From Diphasiastrum complanatum (Eukaryota; Streptophyta; Lycopodiopsida; Lycopodiales; Lycopodiaceae), in contig CM055098.1 in assembly GCA_029204225.1 (NCBI GenBank), forward strand, positions 17,577,303 to 17,641,302: DNA of 64,000 nt, given 5' to 3'. The notes beneath the pieces are model-generated. The model saw only the letters and a list, made by a program, of their open reading frames with translations. It searched no databases and was not told where the DNA came from. Positions 24,511 to 35,875 of the stretch are shown in pieces (the first letter of the stretch is position 1; every line of letters starts with the position of its first letter). The position numbers and the translations under genes were made by a program.

Positions 24511-24867
24511 TGTAACAGATCCTAACACCACAGTAGGGCAAACACTAACTGATCCTCCCAGCCTTGCCTACTCCCTGATATGGAGCAAGCCCCTCCTAGC
24601 CCAGTGTGAGGACTGGTAGCATGCATACCGCCAAGTGTCGGCCACGTGGCACTGACGTGGCCGACTGCACGTCGGGGCCCAACATGGGCCCTATCCTGCT
24701 GACAGGGTCCCTCGGCTGTGTTAGGCCCGCCATGGCTATGGACCATGCCGGGGCACACTACTCACACTGTCTTGCCCTGTTGGTCGTGTACGCTGGACAC
24801 GACCCTGACTGTGGTATCTAACCTCCTATGTTCTCTACGGTTCGGCACTGGTTACGTGCTCGTAATA
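24511..24867 (-). repeat. Chromovirus 5' LTR (357 bp)
   Basis: On the plus strand it starts TGTAACAGATCC and ends GTGCTCGTAATA (terminal CA changed to TA), followed by GGGGGGA. It is the longer of the two LTR copies. Confidence 0.9.
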
Positions 24868-25509
24868 GGGGGGAGGGGTTGAAGAGGGGTGTGTAGGAGC
24901 AAGGCTGCAAAAGGAGGGAAGAGAGGTCAAAGGGTGTGAGCATGCGAGTGTTTTTCTTATTTCTCATGCAATCTTTTTTATTTTTTTAATACGTCTCCCG
25001 GAAATGCTTGCATGTGTGAGCTTTCAGTCGGCACCAACATTCTGGTTCAAGCTATATTTTTTAATCAAATTTTACAACCGAATAGGTCTGAAAATTTCGA
25101 AGAAAACAAGCAAATGTAGGCTAGAAAAGTTAAAACAGTAATTGTCATAACTTGCTCAATACTAACCCAAATGACTTGCTTGGATGAGATTAAAGCTATG
25201 ACAAAGCTCTAAAAACTTATGTGAACAAACCAAACAAAATCTAAATTTTGACAGCTTTTGAGAAAATTGCAATGACTATTGCTTCTCTTACCCAAATGGT
25301 TTGAAAATTGGTGCAAATGAAAGCTAAAACAAAGCTCTAAAAGGCTATGTAATCAGATCTGAGGTTGAAGATGAGATAATATTCAAAAAATTGACCCAAA
25401 CAGGTCTGAAAAATTTTAAATTCTAAACTAGCAAAAAGAAAGCTCAAAAAACATTGAACTCTTCACATGAGATGAGAATCGTCTGAAAAAAAATGATGGA
25501 TGGATCCTA
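24868..25509 (-). other. Non-coding LTR-element internal remnant with tandem-like repeats
   Basis: AT-rich sequence without a gene. The block CCCAAATG ... GCTAAAACAAAGCTCTAAAA occurs at about 25173-25232 and again, diverged, at about 25291-25354 (period near 118). Its position directly inside a primer-like site and LTR at 25510-26025 suggests a non-coding (LARD-like) LTR element. Confidence 0.4.
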
Positions 25510-26025
25510 GGCTCTCATACCACAAATGTGATGTGCCAAACCTCTAACTCGAAGCCAAGCAAGCAAAGAAATAATAGTGGCAACCATCACATTTATATCA
25601 AAAAGAACCAAAGGTACCATAAGTTTCCACAAACCTCATATCAAGATGAAGAGCAAGAAGAGATGGATTCCATTATTGAGGGGCTGAAATACATGGATTC
25701 ATGTGAAGGGGCACATGATACTTGGCAAGAATTAATCCCAAGGCTCCATTCACAAAGAGGAAGAGGAGATGGATCTCCAAGTTCACTCAAATGTAAATGA
25801 GGCAAGATATCCCAAAAATGATATCCAATGCTTATTTTTATAAAAGGCCCTTCTCTTAGCTAAATATAACTATCTTGAAGTCTAGTTAGGCACTATTAAC
25901 CCTTCTTAAGTCTACTTTAAGCCCCCTTTTTGGCTTGTTATCCTTATTTAGGACACTTTGAGAGGTCTAAATAAAGAACTGCCTTCATCTTAAGGCTAAT
26001 AATTCCTTTTGGGCCCGGCCCAACA
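25510..26025 (-). repeat. Putative LTR with adjacent primer site
   Basis: On the minus strand TGTTGGGCCGGGC (26025) to GGCACATCACA (25527) gives a TG...CA segment of 499 bp. Four bases later comes TGGTATGAGAGCC, one change from the tRNA-iMet primer site. No matching second LTR was seen, so this is a 5' LTR of a truncated element or a chance look-alike. Confidence 0.45.
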
Positions 26026-28079
26026 AACTTACAATGGATACTATTCTTCTCTTTTGAGCACCTATGTATTAAAAATACATGACAAATTTACAAGTTATAG
26101 TTACCTAGTGGTATTAATATTCATCTTCATTTTCATGGTAGTCGATTGCTGAAAATATGTCGGAGACTACTACTAATGTTGGCAGTTTTGAACCTGAAGC
26201 TATCATATATACACAAACAAGGAAACTTAGGAAACGAGATGTTTGTGAGTATGTAAAGAGTAAACATGTTATTTAAGCAATTTGGGAATTAGAAAATTTC
26301 ATCAATAAGTTCCCGAATTTATTACCTTGTCTTTAGGGACAAAGGCAATTGAGAGGGGAAGTTGTTACACGTAGGTGGTAATCACAGGAAGCATCATAAT
26401 TGTTTGTGTTATTTTTCTGATATTTTGAATAATCCATTATGGGTTGTTAGAATGGTTTGTGTAATACTCTTTTTATTTATCCTATTCATAACTGAGGTAA
26501 TCCATTTTAATCAAAATTTGGCTCTAAAAGATTTGAAGCACCCATTGTTGTAAGAGCTGCAAATTTGAAGAGCCAGCTTATGTTAGCTATTAGATTTTTT
26601 GAAGAGAATGGCCCAAACTAGATTTTGGCCTCTTGGTGAAATAAAGAAAACTTTCAATGGCCTTTAGTTTTAAATTTGTGAGACTTAATGGGTTGTAACC
26701 TCTCTAAATTGCCATAATGGCGTTTTGCTAATTTGGACACTACGCATCTCATCGCAAGGGGATTTTATGATCTTCTATTTTCAACCCATAGCTCCAAACA
26801 TCTCCATCCAGAAACTCAAATTATCAGACCCAAAAAATTCTCACCCCTTGTGGTGGTAAAAGACAGTTTTGCATGCCACAAGTCAAATGCTGCTCTATCA
26901 TTTTATATCTAATGTAAAGATAGTCCTACCATTGTTTTTGAAAATTTACTACATTATGCCTTCTCTACTCCAAGAGAAGAAGCTATCCACAAGGTTCCTT
27001 TATAGTTTATGCGCTACACTTTGCCTTTGTTTTAGTCCTCCTACCTATGTCTTTAGTCAAAACTTCAAATATTGAGATTCCTGTTTAAAGCGACTTTCCT
27101 TGGCTTCTTTATGGTTTTATGCCATACATGCTTCATTAGTACATCAGTCCACTCACCTTGCCGAATTTTCTATTAACAAGACCATAACATTGGCTAATCA
27201 TTTCATTTGTATCTGCCTGCTATTCATTGGTCATTTGGATTGCAACTAGATGTGGATCCCTCCACAACAAGAAAAAATTTGCAATTTTTTTTGCGATCTG
27301 GATTGCCCTATCCGGATGGTTTTTGCAGCGAATCACGATCCGCTGCAACTGAGCACCCATTATCCATAGATGAGCTTTCAAATTTGTTTGCAAATTTGAC
27401 CTGGTACATATAGAAGTCTCTTTCTTCTTCATTTGTGTGTTGTGTCCATGCATTCTTGTATGTTCGTGTGCTTTTTTGGGTTCCTTTATATCACATTAGA
27501 TGACTGATGGAGATAAATCATAAGTTGGAAAATTTAACTTATTTTGGACCTTTTATAACTAATCTTGAAGCTTTTCCTTGCTCCAGTGTCCCTTTTTGTG
27601 GTGTAGTGTCTACCAGTTAAGTTCCTTAAACCTCCTATTGTTTCTTTTTGTACTTTTCTTCTATCAAATAAATTCTTTTTAATACTTACACCAACAAAAA
27701 AATCCACCTCATTGCGAGTCCAAACACACTTTCCTTCCATTTTCCAACATGAACTATCTTTCTAGAAAATTTGAGCTTCTCTGGTAAGCCTTCCTCACCT
27801 CTCTATGTGTTTACTGACACATTGCCATTGAAAAAGCACAATTGGGCCTTCTGGTTCTTTATGAGGATACCACAGAAGTGATTGATGTGTGGTCACTCCA
27901 TAATGTTAGAGATTGCATGTCTTTTTTGTTATGTCGGTTTACAGTCCTAAAGATAACATCACTATACTGTAAGAAATGAAGAATGGCTTGTATCTTGATT
28001 TTGGTTTCAGAAAATCCTGAAGATTATTCAAAAGATTTGGTTTAGCATAAATGAGAATAAATTTCTGGTTCTCATGCAG
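26026..28079. other. End of intron 4, mostly unassigned
   Basis: No supportable gene. A short word at 27325-27350 (GCAGCGAATCACGATC, CGCTGCAACT) resembles the inner end of the CATAGTTG-type TIR element at 12493-13281, so a fragment of that family may be present. Confidence 0.5.
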
Positions 28080-28160
28080 TGGAAAATGGCTGAATGCTGT
28101 CAACTTATGGAAACTAACCTTGAACTATTGGGTGTTACTGCGATTGAGGACAAGTTGCAG
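28080..28160 (+). CDS. ALA2: Flippase exon e
   Basis: Encodes WKMAECCQLMETNLELLGVT then AIEDKLQ, between CATGCAG and GTGAGA. GVTAIED(R/K)LQ is an invariant-looking P4-ATPase motif just before the P-domain core. It follows a 17.4-kb intron. Confidence 0.93.
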
Positions 28161-28304
28161 GTGAGAATGATCAGGTTTAACTGTCTAGTTAGCCTTGAGA
28201 ATTGCTAACATCATAGCTCAGCACGGCTTGCCGTCCTGAATAGTGTCCTATAGCTTCAAAAAGTTTTTGTTGTGAAACGTTACAATCTAATCTAGGATGT
28301 ACAG

Positions 28305-28435
28305 GAAGGAGTGCCAGACACTATTGAAACTTTACGCAAGGCTGGAATAAACTTTTGGATGCTTACTGGAGACAAGCATACCACTGCAGTTCAAATTGCT
28401 TTATCATGCAACTTCGTTCTTCCTGGTCAGTCTGA
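28305..28435 (+). CDS. ALA2: Flippase exon f (MLTGDK motif)
   Basis: Starts after TGTACAG with [18 protein letters not shown], then [19 protein letters not shown], ending before GTCAGT. TGDK is the P-domain motif that closes the phosphorylation site in P-type ATPases. An alternative acceptor nine bases upstream (TCTAG) would add three residues, but the family favours the chosen start. Confidence 0.93.
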
Positions 28436-29122
28436 CAAACTATTATGTTGGACAGTTATCCCCTGGTTCTGCATGTTAATGCAGCTGTAGTGGTGTCAAC
28501 GAGACTAATTGGGGAAGGGAATATCATGATGTTGTTTTGAAATGAAATAGAGCAGACGATTTGCACCCTTCTGTGCTAAAGATGCATAAAGGGGTCTATG
28601 CGTAATTGTTTTTTAGGAGGCTTGGCTTGTTTATAAGGTGATTCTTTCTAAAAAACACAATCAGCACTTTACCATTGTTTGCAGTCAAAAGACTAGGCAT
28701 TACTGCTCTTGTTGGATTAACATAATAAAAGAAGGATAAAGAAAAGACACTTCAACTACAAAGGAGGAAAGGGGAGACCTAAAATGTGGGAGTTGCTCTC
28801 GGTGGCCGGTGTCCATCATATTTCCATAGACCAACCTGTCCAACCCAAGTAGCATAGAAGTTCTTGCTATAACACAGATCTACATAGGGAATGGGGGTAT
28901 GATACAAAAAAGTGAATTTCTTGTATTTTCCTTCTAGATTCACTGTTCAATGTCAACTTCAACAAAAATTATCTGATTTCCTATGCTCAATTTGCATTTT
29001 GTAACACAGTGTTCTTGATTATTGTGAATTGATGTAGTGGTATGATTGGTCCATAATGCTGTTTACTTTACGTTCCATGCCTCATTTTTCTTGTTTTAAT
29101 AAGTACGTTTTCATTTATGCAG
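28436..29122. other. Intron 6, nothing recognised
   Basis: A 687-bp intron starting GTCAGT and ending TATGCAG. No repeat or gene recognised. Confidence 0.65.
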
Positions 29123-29229
29123 AGCCAGCTGGGCAACTTTTGCATGTGCAAGGCTCAACACCTGAGGAAATTGCCATCAGTTTGGAAAGAGTGCTATGTA
29201 CTATGCATACTTTGTCTACTGAGGCTAAG
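29123..29229 (+). CDS. ALA2: Flippase exon g
   Basis: Encodes EPAGQLLHVQGSTPEEIAIS then LERVLCTMHTLSTEAK, matching the variable linker in the P domain of ALA2 proteins. The acceptor is TATGCAG and the donor GTATGA. Confidence 0.9.
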
Positions 29230-29406
29230 GTATGACTTTTTACTCTTTGAATTTGAGCACACATTACTCTTTGTGTGGCTACTTTGTTCATAGTTCTGTT
29301 AGAATTTTCTTAATGAATAGTTCTTTCTTTTTACTATTAGTTTTTAAGAGGCGAGCGAAAAATGTAATGCATAAAATATGAATGTGATGTTTAATGTCTT
29401 TGTCAG

Positions 29407-29538
29407 GATGTGGCATTTGTGATTGATGGGTGGGCATTAGAGATGGCCTTGAAGCATAACTATGAGGCATTCACTAAATTGGCAACTTCATGTCGAACTG
29501 CTATTTGTTGTCGAGTCACACCATCTCAAAAAGCCCAG
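29407..29538 (+). CDS. ALA2: Flippase exon h (VIDGWALE, CCRVTPSQKAQ)
   Basis: Encodes DVAFVIDGWALEMALKHN and TAICCRVTPSQKAQ, both hallmark P4-ATPase motifs. The donor is GTTCTC, unusual because it runs at once into a (TC)n microsatellite. The next homologous exon is 27.5 kb away but joins exactly in phase 0. Confidence 0.93.

Positions 29539-29540
<2 letters not shown>

Positions 29541-29589
<49 letters not shown>
29541..29589 (+). repeat. (TC)n microsatellite at a 5' splice site
   Basis: About 24 TC units start two bases after the exon donor GT and are followed by TGCAG. The run therefore looks like a polypyrimidine tract with an acceptor at 29594. Confidence 0.95.
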
Positions 29590-29592
<3 letters not shown>

Positions 29593-29732
29593 GGAGACTA
29601 TATCAGAGTGGATATGAAGCCTATATCCTGAAAGTGTACTTTTTGAGCTTGCCATCCTGAATAGTGTCCTATAGCTTCAAAAAGTGCACTTGAGATATGA
29701 AGCCCATCCTAAAACTACACTAGGATTCCTGA

Positions 29733-30715
29733 GTCAAAGTGGACTAGTATTTTTCATCTACAGATCAGTATGCTTGCACGCATGATACGGGCCAAACCAT
29801 CTGTTCCTCACTAGGTTATATTTGCAGAGTTTGTTGTCACTCCACTACATGTTGAAGCTATTTTCAAGTTGATCACATACATCCAGAGGGTGATGAGTCT
29901 TCCGATTTCACGTTATCCACACACATCTTTTCTCTCTTCTCAACAGCTTCATCATCATGGTCATCAGCTATCATGGTACTCCCAGGCTTGTCGTCTTTTA
30001 TGTATATACGACATTGATATCTTTGATCTACCAATGGGGTCTCATCAATATATCAGGAGGTTTATTTATCAGGCATATTCTCGAGTGACTTGGCAGGGGC
30101 CCTTAGGGGTTAAACCGGATTTCTATCATTCCAGTTTCCTAGAGCTAGACAGTGCTGGGATCCCAATCTTGCCTCATTATTTGGATAGTGACTTTCACAT
30201 TGCCTCCGTTTTACGCTGGGTCAATTACGAGTTTCCTCACATCAGCTATATGTGGAGACGGGGCGCTTCCAGGGCATCCCTCATATGAGTAGGCTTTGTC
30301 AGGTGTGTACATTAGGGGAGGTGGAGTCTGAGGAGCATTTTCTATTCAGATGCCCTATCTATTATGATATTCGAGGACGTTATCGTTATCTTTTCCGGGA
30401 TTCTCCAGTCACACTTCACTCACTCACTTCATATGCCAACCCTTGATGTGTGGCACTGATGCTATGCGAGATGTTCTTGCTCCGCAGAGATATTTGTCAG
30501 AGTGATCAGTATGGATACCATTACTTCTAGCAGACCAAAATTACCTCCTTTCTCTCTAGGAGACGTTCTAGAGCAAACATTGATGCTGACATTTTGTTAG
30601 AGGATGAGTTAGATATCTTATCTCGGGATTCTCATCGCGATTGCCGACGGCGTATTGCCTCCAGACCACATGTTAGGGCTACTAGGAGACTTCACAGATC
30701 TAGAGCTCATGTGCG
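29733..30715 (+). pseudogene. LINE ORF2 C-terminal fragment with CCHC knuckle
   Basis: Reads LARMIRAKPSVPH, then AIFKLITYIQRVMSLP, FDLPMGSHQYIRRF, VTWQGPLGVKPDFYHSSF and the zinc knuckle CQVCTLGEVESEEHFLFRC (C-x2-C-x9-H-x4-C). It matches 52377-52936 (minus). It is the C-terminus of an L1-type plant LINE, with stops and frameshifts. Confidence 0.8.
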
Positions 30716-32372
30716 TTGGCCCACTGCTTTGTCATGAATCTAGATCGGACTGATGTAATTTTGGGCTATGAATGGTTTTTTGGCAAATCAGACTCCTTAG
30801 AGATAGATTTTAAAAATTATTCTATGGTATTTAAAGATAAGTTTGATCAGATTGTCTCTATTTCTGGAGAGAGCGATGTACTTCCATCGCCGATGATTTC
30901 CTCGGCTGAATTAATTGAGAAACTTCATGATTCTGAGTATGAACTCTTTCACTTGCTTTTGAAATCTTGTATGCATTGTGATGTTGGGGATGTGAATGTG
31001 TTTTCATGCTTTAACACCGAAAATTCGCATCAGGAACAACAGCTTTGGCAAGATTTAAAGCAAGAGTTTAGTGAAGTTATTCCGAAGCAGCTACCTTATG
31101 GACTACCACCCGCTCGGTCGGTGGATCAGAAGATAGATCTTTTGCCCAATACCGTCCTATCTTCAGACAACCATATCGGTTTAGTCAGAAGGAAGAGGAG
31201 GAAGTGGCTAGGCAGATCGAGGAGTATCTCAGGATGGGACACATAAGACCTAGTAAATCTCCATGGGGAGCACCTGTCCTTCTTAAAAGTAAGAAAGATG
31301 GGAGTTTCCGGCTATGTGTAGATTACAAGGGTCTGAACAAACTAACAGTTAAAAATAAATACCCATTGCCCAGGATGGACGATCTCATAGATCGATTGAA
31401 TGGAGCTAAATACTTCACAAAAATTGATCTACGTACGGGATACCATCAGAGTAGGATACATCTAGAAGATGTATCTAAAACCGGTTTTAGGACCAGGTTT
31501 GGCCACTGCAAGTTTCTTGTATTGCCCTGAGTACTCGAAGATTGCTGCACCTCTCAACAATATGTTGAAAGGAATGAAAAGCCGCAAAGGTAGGCCAAGT
31601 CCTCCTATTAGATGGAATGAGAAATTAGATGAGAGTTTTCGCAAACTCAAGCTTCTAATTGCCTCAGCTCCAGTTTTGAGAATAGCGGATCCAAATTTGC
31701 CATTCGTCATTAACACTAACGCGAGTGATACGGCTATTGGAGCTGTTCTCTTACAAGAGGGTCAGCCCGTTGCCTTTGAAATTAAGAAACTAACTAATGC
31801 ACAGGTCAGGTACACCACTCAGGAAAAAGAGCTTTTTGCTGTGATCCATGCTTTGAAATCGTGGAGGCATTACCTGTACGGTAATAAATTCGTGGTTAAT
31901 ACGGATCATCAACCTTTAAAAGTATTTTTGTAATCAGAATGATTTGCGAGGTCGTAAGGCTAGATGGGCAGAACTCATGCAAGAATTTGACTTTGAAGTG
32001 CGGTATATCAGGGGCTCATCTAATCAGGTGGCTGATGCACTTAGTGAAGTGAACGAACTTTCCTTCACTGAGATCAGTACAGACTTTTATCTCTCCCTGA
32101 GAGGTCTTTATGAGAAAGACCCACATTTTGGACCAATCTGGAATAGGGTTCTAGCAGTTTCATCAAGCGGGATTGATGATCATGGTGATCAGTCTGGAGG
32201 GAAGGATATAAAGGGTACTGATGACTTCTCTATCCGTAATGGACTTTTGTTCAGGAAAGGTAAGGTTTGTGTGCCTGATGTGGATGTTGTTAAGAATAAA
32301 ATTCTTTATGAATGTCATGACTCACCATGCGCAGGACATCCCGACATACATCGTACATTGGATTTGATCTAG
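30716..32372 (+). pseudogene. Ty3/gypsy fragment: protease end, RT part, RNase H, integrase zinc finger
   Basis: Starts in the protease tail (VMNLDRTDVILGYEWF). It continues through RT ([49 protein letters not shown]) and jumps at about 31510 from RTRFGHCKF to YCPEYSKIA. The whole YxDD-containing palm is thus deleted. RNase H follows (INTNASDTAIGAVLLQEG, TDHQPLKV), then KGKVCVPDVDVVKNKILYEC up to the H2C2 region. There are frameshifts at about 31240 and 31935. It is near identical to 5693-5980 where they overlap. No LTRs are seen; it is sandwiched between LINE pieces. Confidence 0.88.
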
Positions 32373-33148
32373 GTTTGGTTGGGTTGGTTTAACCTCCGCC
32401 GGTTCCCATGTGTTGTTGCTTTGTATGGTATGCTTAGACTAGAATCCTGTTGTGAGGACTTTACAGCATTGGTCAGCTTCGGGTTTCTTCTCATCAGCTT
32501 GGTATTGAGACAGGCCACGTCCCTTACGGATCTGTTAGTGTTGTTCATTACAGGAGGTTGAGGATGAGTTTCACTTTGTTTTCAAATGTCTAGCATACTA
32601 TGAGATCAGAGGCAGATTCCATTGTCTATATCGGGACATTCCACTTACACTTGGTTCCTTCTTTGCTTATCCTGATACGAGATGTCTGGGTTTGCTACTA
32701 CGAGAGATGCTTTCTCTCAGATCCTCTCTTCTTTCAGTTGGTGTTGACCACAGCCAGCCGCATATTACATGTTTCTTTCCAAAAAGAGGTAGAGATGATT
32801 TATTTGATGATGAGATTGACATCCCAGCTCGACGACTGAAGCCCCAACGCCCCCTTCGACCTTCTCGAACTCGCCACCAGAGGCCACCTTGTGCCTCCCG
32901 CCAGATCACGCAGTTTTTCTCTCTCAATTAGTCAGTTTTCTCCTTCGCGTAGCTGGTGGTTAAGCTACTGCTTTTTGTACCCTCACCATAGTTGGAGGTT
33001 AAGCATTGGCTTTTCTTTTTCTTCTGGTTTATTTCTGTTTGTAGCAATTAGAATAAGTCCGGTTTTTATTGACAATGCTCCTTACTGATGTACTTTTTAT
33101 TTGTCTCATATACCCAAGGGTATATTATAGACATTAACACAATTCAAT
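32373..33148 (+). pseudogene. LINE C-terminus and 3' end
   Basis: In shifting frames it reads VSSHQLGIETG, EVEDEFHFVFKCLAYYEIRG and LLREMLSL, the same C-terminal knuckle region as 30240-30500. It then has an Arg-rich tail and a 3' UTR ending with GACATTAACACAATTCAATT before (TC)n. The terminal word resembles GACATTAATAAAGCTT of other LINEs here. Confidence 0.7.
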
Positions 33149-33172
33149 TCTCTCTCTCTCTCTCTCTCTCTA

Positions 33173-33223
<51 letters not shown>
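33149..33223 (+). repeat. (TC)n microsatellite between two LINE copies
   Basis: A TC run with one TATCGC interruption lies exactly between the 3' end of one LINE and the 5' region of the next, both in plus orientation. Confidence 0.93.
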
Positions 33224-33225
<2 letters not shown>

Positions 33226-33868
33226 CGGCTATGGGCGTTGGCTGGCGTGGGCTGGCTGGCGCAGCTGTGGGCGCTGGCTGGTGTTGATGGATCGCGCCCC
33301 TTCACCACCAAGAGACAGAAGAAGTCGGCAATGCGGATTCGGAAGTCCTGGCAAAGCAGCTTCAGGAGCGGGTTCTCTCCCTGGAGCAGCAGTTTCAGCA
33401 ATCGAAAAACTCTTGGGCCGATGTGCTCAAAGGATCCAAGCAGGTTGTTTCCGAATCTATTCAAGAACATCAAAGAGGGATTCCAAGGCCCTCAATGTCA
33501 GAATTAGAGGAGTTTTTTTTGCGGGTAAGGACCTCGTGGCTGAGGCAAATGCTTTCATTCAATCCACCTTTGGTCTCAAAGAGGATGTCATATCTGCAGC
33601 TTGGGTGGGTAAGCTCCAACCCACCACAGTGTTTCTGCGTTTCAAGGATGCTTTGCTTCGTCAAAAAATTCTACGTAAAAGAGGCTGCCTAAAAGGATCT
33701 ACCACCTTTATGGATGAAGACTTAACGCCTATTCAATGGGCTGAGAGGAAGAAAATTATCGCAGATGCTAAGGCCAACGGTTTGCGGGCTCTCTTTCGAG
33801 ACGGACGCCCAGTCTTAGTTAAAATTGCAGAACTCAAAAATTCAGATTCTCCTCCCTCTCCTGCGTGA
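33224..33868 (+). pseudogene. LINE ORF1 protein (L1 ORF1p-like), one frameshift
   Basis: From 33303 one frame reads a coiled coil, LAKQLQERVLSLEQQFQQ, then SWADVLKGSKQVVSES. After a frame change near 33470-33480 it continues RDSKALNVRIRGVFFAGK and ends TTFMDEDLTPIQWAERKKI and LRALFRDGRPVLVKI. Coiled coil, RRM-like ALNVRVRG core and DEDLT...RR-type C-terminal domain follow the L1 ORF1p (Transposase_22) plan; such proteins bind LINE RNA as trimers. SWADVLKGS is shared with the copies at 60 and 62 kb. Confidence 0.82.
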
Positions 33869-34004
33869 GAGCTGTTTGAGCTATAGTCTTTCTATTTCCT
33901 CTCCTGCGTGAGGAATATGCTTTTTCATAGCGAATTAAGTTTAAAATTGTGTTTAATCTGTTTTTTCAGTTTGACGACACTGTTTTGTCTGGGTTCCATT
34001 TTCT

Positions 34005-34700
34005 ATGATGTCCACCAAATCGTTTGAGCAGTATATCCTATCCTACATTGAACAAATCAAGTAGGAATCTAGCTCTCTACGACAAGAAATGGGACAACTC
34101 TAGGAAACTATTCAATGTATGAATGCTAAAAGGGGAGCCCTGCTTGCACGGATTACTTTCTTGGAAGAGCCAATGAATAGACAAGGAGCACCGGTCATCT
34201 CTACCACCACGAAAATTCAAGAGTTGGAAGACAAGATCGAGAAACACAAAGCAGAAACAAAAACATGGGCTTCCCTCTGCAAGAATGATTGTAAAGCAAG
34301 TACACCCACCTTCAATAGTGTTATCTCAGCCACCATATCCGAAGAAAAAATTCGAGAATATAAATCTATGAATATTAGGGTGTGCTTTCCCACCACTCCG
34401 AGGGTTTGGAGTGAGCATGGCGAACCAAGAAAGACCCTGCTACACTCATTGTCCGCTTCGCTAATTTGAACGGTGGGCAGCTCTTAGATTATGAGCCAAG
34501 TTTAGAGGTACATCCATTTTCATGGATGATGATCTCACCCCTATGCAGGTGGCAGATCGGAAGAAGGCATTCAGTGAGGTAAAAGATTTGGAGAAGAGGG
34601 TAAAATATATCAAGACGGTAAGGCTCGGTACATAGATCCTCCGAATCCTGAGAAATAGGGATTAGGGCCCCCCGGACTAGGGAGTGGTTCGGAGGCTCTT
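34005..34700 (+). pseudogene. Second LINE ORF1, degenerate
   Basis: Starts ATGATG (MMSTKSFEQYILSYIEQIK) and has the coiled-coil KIQELEDKIEKHKAETKTWA, then ISATISEEKIREYKSMNIRV. The C-terminal domain is shredded by stops. It is homologous to the ORF1 copies at 33.3, 60.8 and 62.5 kb and lies directly before an ORF2. Confidence 0.75.
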
Positions 34701-34703
34701 CAT

Positions 34704-35875
34704 AGAGCATTGTGGTTGAGTTTATGGAACTGCAATGGTATCCACTCTTCAGCTACAACAGGGGATTTCAGGGATTTTTGTGCTAATGGTGATATCTTAC
34801 TACTGATTGAGACACATGAGAGTTTTAAGAGGGGATTACTAGCCACTAAGGGTTTTTGTTAGTACTCTACACATCGGAGGGCGACGAGAGCATTGGCAGA
34901 TCGAGGTTCAGGTGGTGGGGTGGCATGCTTAGTCTGAGACTTCCTTCAGCCTTGGGTCGAGTTGGGACATACTTCCTTCAACCTTGGGTCGAGTTGGTAG
35001 ATATTGATGAGCGGACTTGCTATATTTGGATTAGAGTGGATTGTGGTTTGATCAGCCTGAATCGGGATCTCTTTATGGCCATTTGTTATTTTCCACCAGA
35101 TGCATCAGTTTTCACATTACATGAGTCACCCCAAGGAAAGAAGATAATGCACCTTCTCTTTAGTTCCTCGTCGAGATCCTTTGGGAAAAAATTCCTCCCA
35201 CGAGCACCTCCATGCTGGATTGCGGATCTTAGCACATGGGTAACCTATGCCACATCATTGTACACCGTCTTTGATGCACCTCCACTTCCCATGCCCTCAT
35301 CCATAGACACTTTCGATATATTCTCCCCGGACATGGTAGAAGAGGCCATCAAACAATTACACTCCCATAAAGCTAAAGACATCGATGAATTAGAGGCCGA
35401 ACTTCTGAAGCATGCTGCTGACATCCTCTCACCTTTCCCCTCTATCTTATTCGACCGTGCTATCACATCTGGATTCCCCTCCCCATGGTCCACAAACCTT
35501 ATCCATCCTATCCATAAAGACAGTGATCCTATGAAAGTCGACAACTATCGTACCATCATGATTAGCCATCTCTTTACCAAAGTTTATGGCTCTATTCTTC
35601 AGTCAGACATTAGCGCAGAGATGGATACCAAAGCACTTCATGCCATTGGCTAGGCCGGTTTCAGACCAGGATATACTACATCGGATCATATTTTCACCCT
35701 GAGATCTATCATTGAGGACGCTAAAGCCAGGAGAGAGCATGTATACTGCTGCTTTGTGGATTTCCACTAATCCTTTGATTATGTGCAACAGACATTTATT
35801 GATATAGAGGCTTCAAGACCATGGCTTCCAAGAGGATATCATACGAGCAGTTGTGGCATTGACTTATACAATTAA
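34704..35875 (+). pseudogene. LINE ORF2: endonuclease and partial reverse transcriptase
   Basis: Starts ALWLSLWNCNGIHSSAT, the WNxNG start of APE-type LINE endonucleases, with ILLLIETHES next. A 33-bp tandem duplication (TTCCTTCA[G/A]CCTTGGGTCG, about 34942-35000) disrupts it. The RT part begins APPCWIADLSTWVTYATSLY, MVEEAIKQLHSHKAKDID, HPIHKDSDPMKVDNYRTIMI and AGFRPGYTTSDHIF. It is cut off at RAVVAL, before the YADD box. Frameshifts and stops are present. Confidence 0.85.

Larger units (their letters stand above)
18359..24867 (-). mobile_element. Ty3/gypsy chromovirus, full-length but inactive
   Basis: The 6.5-kb element is read on the minus strand: LTR, tRNA-iMet primer site, gag with CCHC knuckle, protease, RT, RNase H, integrase, C-terminal chromodomain, polypurine tract, LTR. 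It is flanked by G runs on both sides, compatible with a GGGGG target duplication. Key active-site changes (protease DDAA, RT LDN) and several stops show it is dead. The LTRs are still very similar apart from small deletions, so insertion was not ancient. Confidence 0.95.

Noticed and set aside
33088-33507. Plus-strand frame reading Ser-Leu repeats into a basic protein
   Set aside because: The first part is (TC)n; the second is the wrong frame of the LINE ORF1, whose real frame carries the coiled coil.
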